Shown here: positions 5,783 through 7,506 of the stretch, in pieces | Position numbering within the stretch: the first letter of the stretch is position 1 | Layout: each line of letters opens with the position of its first letter | Source of the DNA: Gammaproteobacteria bacterium UBA4475 | GTDB lineage: Bacteria; Pseudomonadota; Gammaproteobacteria; Pseudomonadales; Azotimanducaceae | NCBI GenBank assembly: GCA_002389265.1 | Contig: DGOD01000311.1 | Coordinates: 1-7,506 of the forward strand | DNA: 7,506 bases | Direction: 5' to 3' | Made by a program: the position numbers and the translations under genes | Notes under the pieces: generated by a model | Databases searched by the model: none | Told to the model about the DNA's origin: nothing | Seen by the model: only the letters and a program-made list of their open reading frames with translations

Positions 5783-6161
5783 AATCAGAGACGCATCGGC
5801 CATCCTGCGGCAGGTCTAAAAACCGATCGAACCCGTCGAAATGGCGGATGGGAATGTGTGCGATCGGCTCAGGCTCAGTCAGTCTCAAATTGACCGCAAT
5901 GCGGTGCCCGCCTTCTGCATCTGGTTGAATCGCCCGCCAATAAGCGACACAGCCACACTGTCCACAGAAATGAAATGCCAGAGACTCATCGCGAATGTAG
6001 AGCTTGGTCGGGCCGGCTACCTGCACGCCTTGATTCGCATATTCATAGGCCCAGAGCGCACCATAGCGCCTACAGACCGTACAGTTACAAGCTGTTGCTG
6101 ACTCAGGCAGGCGGTTGAAGGACCAAGTAACGATGCCACAATGGCAGGATCCATGAATCAT
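5772..6161 (-). CDS. GFA/CENP-V family zinc-binding protein
   Basis: The 129-residue protein has the complete cysteine pattern of the glutathione-dependent formaldehyde-activating enzyme (GFA) fold: CHC at 6-8, CNCTVC at 25-30, and CGQCGC at 66-71. Together these make the structural and labile zinc sites. The length is normal for the family. The founding member, Gfa of Paracoccus, was proposed to speed formation of S-hydroxymethylglutathione, but most homologues have no proven activity, so a formaldehyde role is not claimed. The protein has no signal peptide and is cytoplasmic. AGGAGA lies 7 nt before the ATG. Upstream in the same direction is a decayed DUF1330 gene. Downstream, 192 nt separate it from the M20 gene, which appears to have its own promoter. 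Confidence 0.9.
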   Translation of the reverse strand: MIHGSCHCGIVTWSFNRLPESATACNCTVCRRYGALWAYEYANQGVQVAGPTKLYIRDESLAFHFCGQCGCVAYWRAIQPDAEGGHRIAVNLRLTEPEPIAHIPIRHFDGFDRFLDLPQDGRCVSDYWF

Positions 6162-6210
6162 TTAATCTTCTCCTATCAGAACGGTTTCGAAGTTCCAGGA
6201 TGGCAAAATT

Positions 6211-6488
6211 TTACCTCCTGCTGGGCTTCGCCAATTTCGAGTGAGTCTCATCAGCGGCGAAAATCAGGTGGTCTTCAACGCCACGCGTCCGGCCCACAAC
6301 ACCGTGCCACCGACTTTTCGTTACAACGGCATGTCAGCTTTACTATAACGACTGTAAGCATCCCAGCCCGACCCGTCGCTATCTAAAGAATGTTCGCGAA
6401 AGCGGACCAGATTCACCATAACAATGGTGTCTTTGTCTGGCAGAGACGCTAATAATTGTGCGTGAAGTAACTCGCGTAATTCCGCCAT
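6211..6488 (-). pseudogene. Decayed DUF1330-family gene (nonsense codon plus frameshift)
   Basis: From the ATG at 6488 a frame encodes 55 residues and stops at TAA (6323-6321). The peptide looks like the N-terminal half of a DUF1330 ferredoxin-like-fold protein: ASLPDKDTIVMVNLVRFRE, then GSGWDAYSRYS. The family resemblance continues in the same frame beyond the stop (RKVGGTVLWAGRV, to 6282). It then shifts by one base near 6280 into VEDHLIFAADE and ends at a TAA (6213-6211). Intact relatives are usually 95-130 residues, with a final WDxxxxVxYPS-like segment that I cannot find intact here. GGAG lies 7 nt before the ATG, so translation could still start. The gene sits 39 nt after the alpha/beta hydrolase stop, as if once part of that operon. 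This block accounts for most of the 366 bases between the hydrolase and GFA genes. Confidence 0.68.
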
Positions 6489-6495
6489 GAACTGT

Positions 6496-6499
6496 CTCC
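6496..6499 (-). promoter_or_regulatory. Ribosome binding site of the DUF1330 remnant
   Basis: GGAG on the minus strand precedes the ATG at 6488 by 7 nt. It shows that the remnant keeps an intact translation start and that this Met is the original N-terminus. Confidence 0.55.
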
Positions 6500-6527
6500 G
6501 TCATTAATTTTTCTGCGCACCACGCCC

Positions 6528-7367
6528 TTAACTTGCCAGGAATTTCAGCAGGGCTTGATTGAAAATTTCGGGTTGATCCATGAGCGGCAAATGTCCCGCC
6601 TCTCGAATAGACTGAAAACTGGCGTTCGGCATCACATCCGCCGCGGCTTGACCATGACTCATGGAAAAAAATTTGTCATCCTCGCCCCATACAATCAGGG
6701 TTTGATGGGCAATACGTTGCAGTTCCGCCTCAGCCATTGGCGCCACCGCGGCGCCCCTGCCCTGAGAAAAAGCCTGTTTACCGCCTGGTTTCTTCAGTAC
6801 CTCTACGGAATAGTGCCGATGGGCAGGCACCCGCTTGGCCGTATCATTGAGCAGAAACCGCGATTGAAACCGACTGGCCGCATTTGACGGCAGCAGGTTC
6901 ATCCACAACATAGAGATAAACGACGGCAACGACGGTTGAGCACCCAAGGCAGCAGAGTCAACCAACACCAGCTTGTCTACCAACTCTGGATTTTCCAGTG
7001 CCAGCTGCAGCGCGATGGCACCGCCCTGAGACAAGCCCACGATGTGTGCTCTTGCTATACCCAACGCCTGCATAAAGTCGCGCAGCCAAGCGGCAAAAAA
7101 TGGTCTGTCATAAGCCCCATCAGGCTTATCAGATTCACCGTAGCCGATGATATCCGGAGCAATTACCCGATATTTTTCTGCCAAGGATCCCAGCGACGGA
7201 TACCATGTCACCGCGCCCGCGCCCGCGCCATGCAGACAAATAACCGGTGCACCGAGGCCTGCCTGAAGGTACGCGGTCTTGACGGTGCCAACTGTAATAT
7301 CTAGTTGTTCAACCGGCACCGCTGTAGGTGCTTTAATCAAATCAATAAGAGTTTGTCGGTGACTCAT
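6528..7367 (-). CDS. Alpha/beta-fold hydrolase
   Basis: The 279-residue protein is a complete alpha/beta hydrolase. The oxyanion-hole loop LHGAGAGAVTW begins at 45, PDIIGYGESDKP (71-82) is the conserved strand-4 loop, and the nucleophile elbow GLSQGG (111-116) carries S113. The acid is D231 (or D230) in WGEDDKF, and the base is H259 in AGHLPL. The cap domain is about residues 140-210. The motifs resemble meta-cleavage-product hydrolases (BphD/MhpC type) and epoxide- or ester-hydrolase relatives, but no ring-cleavage genes are nearby and the substrate is not identifiable. It lacks a signal peptide and is cytoplasmic. AAGGGA lies 7 nt before the ATG. A hexanucleotide repeat (GCGCCC, 7213-7229) encodes the GAGAGA stretch of the oxyanion loop. 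It is the first gene of the minus-strand group. Confidence 0.9.
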   Translation of the reverse strand: MSHRQTLIDLIKAPTAVPVEQLDITVGTVKTAYLQAGLGAPVICLHGAGAGAVTWYPSLGSLAEKYRVIAPDIIGYGESDKPDGAYDRPFFAAWLRDFMQALGIARAHIVGLSQGGAIALQLALENPELVDKLVLVDSAALGAQPSLPSFISMLWMNLLPSNAASRFQSRFLLNDTAKRVPAHRHYSVEVLKKPGGKQAFSQGRGAAVAPMAEAELQRIAHQTLIVWGEDDKFFSMSHGQAAADVMPNASFQSIREAGHLPLMDQPEIFNQALLKFLAS

Positions 7368-7381
7368 ATTTCCATCCCTTG

Positions 7382-7441
7382 ATGACGACTCTATCCATCA
7401 GCGCTTTATCTATTAGCGCTGTATTAATTAGCGACTAGCTG
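7382..7441. repeat. Four degenerate 15-nt tandem units upstream of the alpha/beta hydrolase
   Basis: The block divides into ATGACGACTCTATCC, ATCAGCGCTTTATCT, ATTAGCGCTGTATTA and ATTAGCGACTAGCTG. Adjacent units share about 9-10 of 15 bases, most strongly ATTAGCG. It lies between the start codon at 7367 and a promoter-like element, so it would be transcribed as leader. Confidence 0.5.
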
Positions 7442-7459
7442 GCGATCCTTTGCACCTAC

Positions 7460-7485
7460 CCACTACACTTATCCACTATACCTAT
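7460..7485. repeat. 13-nt tandem duplication upstream of the alpha/beta hydrolase
   Basis: CCACTACACTTAT is followed directly by CCACTATACCTAT, 11 of 13 bases identical. A weaker third copy (CCTTTGCACCTAC, 7447-7459) may precede them. Confidence 0.55.
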
Positions 7486-7504
7486 GTGAATCGTAAATCG
7501 TGAA
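7475..7504 (-). promoter_or_regulatory. Weak candidate promoter for the alpha/beta hydrolase
   Basis: On the minus strand TTCACG (7504-7499) and TATAGT (7480-7475) are separated by 18 nt. Both elements lie within the short repeats, so the match may be chance. The leader would be about 100 nt. Confidence 0.25.
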
Positions 7505-7506
7505 TC
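7487..7506. repeat. 7-nt tandem repeat at the right window edge
   Basis: TGAATCG, TAAATCG and TGAATC follow one another and run out of the window, so the array may be longer. Confidence 0.45.

Noticed and set aside
6321..6488. The 55-codon frame as a functional small protein
   Set aside because: It ends in the middle of a DUF1330-like fold, and family-like sequence continues beyond the stop, so decay is the simpler reading.
6936..7304. Plus-strand open frame opposite the alpha/beta hydrolase
   Set aside because: Shadow of a gene with a complete catalytic triad; no ribosome binding site or known domain.

Overview
The window looks like accessory chromosomal DNA of a gammaproteobacterium, probably a free-living aerobic, possibly marine, heterotroph. 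The anchor for this is a tRNA-dihydrouridine synthase of the DusC subfamily, which is mainly gammaproteobacterial. It sits among genes typical of oxidative and hydrolytic small-molecule metabolism. GC content looks mid-50s by eye, Shine-Dalgarno sites are clear for most genes, and all assignments rest on motif recognition rather than database searches.

Plus-strand half (about 1-4111). A short cysteine-rich C-terminal tail of an unidentified gene may lie at the left edge (3-86). It is followed by a phytanoyl-CoA-dioxygenase-type Fe(II)/2-oxoglutarate oxygenase (270-1109), dusC (1213-2181), a COG3618-type amidohydrolase (2244-3263) and a short-chain dehydrogenase (3350-4111). The last three are collinear with gaps of 62 and 86 nt and could be cotranscribed. 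The amidohydrolase and dehydrogenase look like consecutive steps of an unidentified catabolic route; dusC is a housekeeping RNA-modification gene next to them.

Minus-strand half (7367 down to 4119). In transcription order there is an alpha/beta hydrolase (7367-6528), a decayed DUF1330-family gene starting at 6488 with a good ribosome binding site but a nonsense codon and an apparent frameshift, a GFA/CENP-V-fold zinc protein (6161-5772), and a membrane-anchored M20 metallopeptidase resembling animal PM20D1 (5579-4119). The M20 gene seems to have its own promoter with an adjacent dyad. It converges on the dehydrogenase gene with only 7 nt between the stop codons.

I see no tRNA, rRNA, CRISPR array, insertion sequence or prophage gene, and no convincing undescribed multi-gene system. 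The most notable signals are the DUF1330 pseudogene, the PM20D1-like enzyme, a substitution of the usual catalytic-tetrad Asn by His in the dehydrogenase, and short degenerate tandem duplications of varied period (6, 7, 9, 13 and 15 nt) in several of the intergenic gaps. One of these duplications forms a signal-peptide-like extension upstream of the amidohydrolase start.
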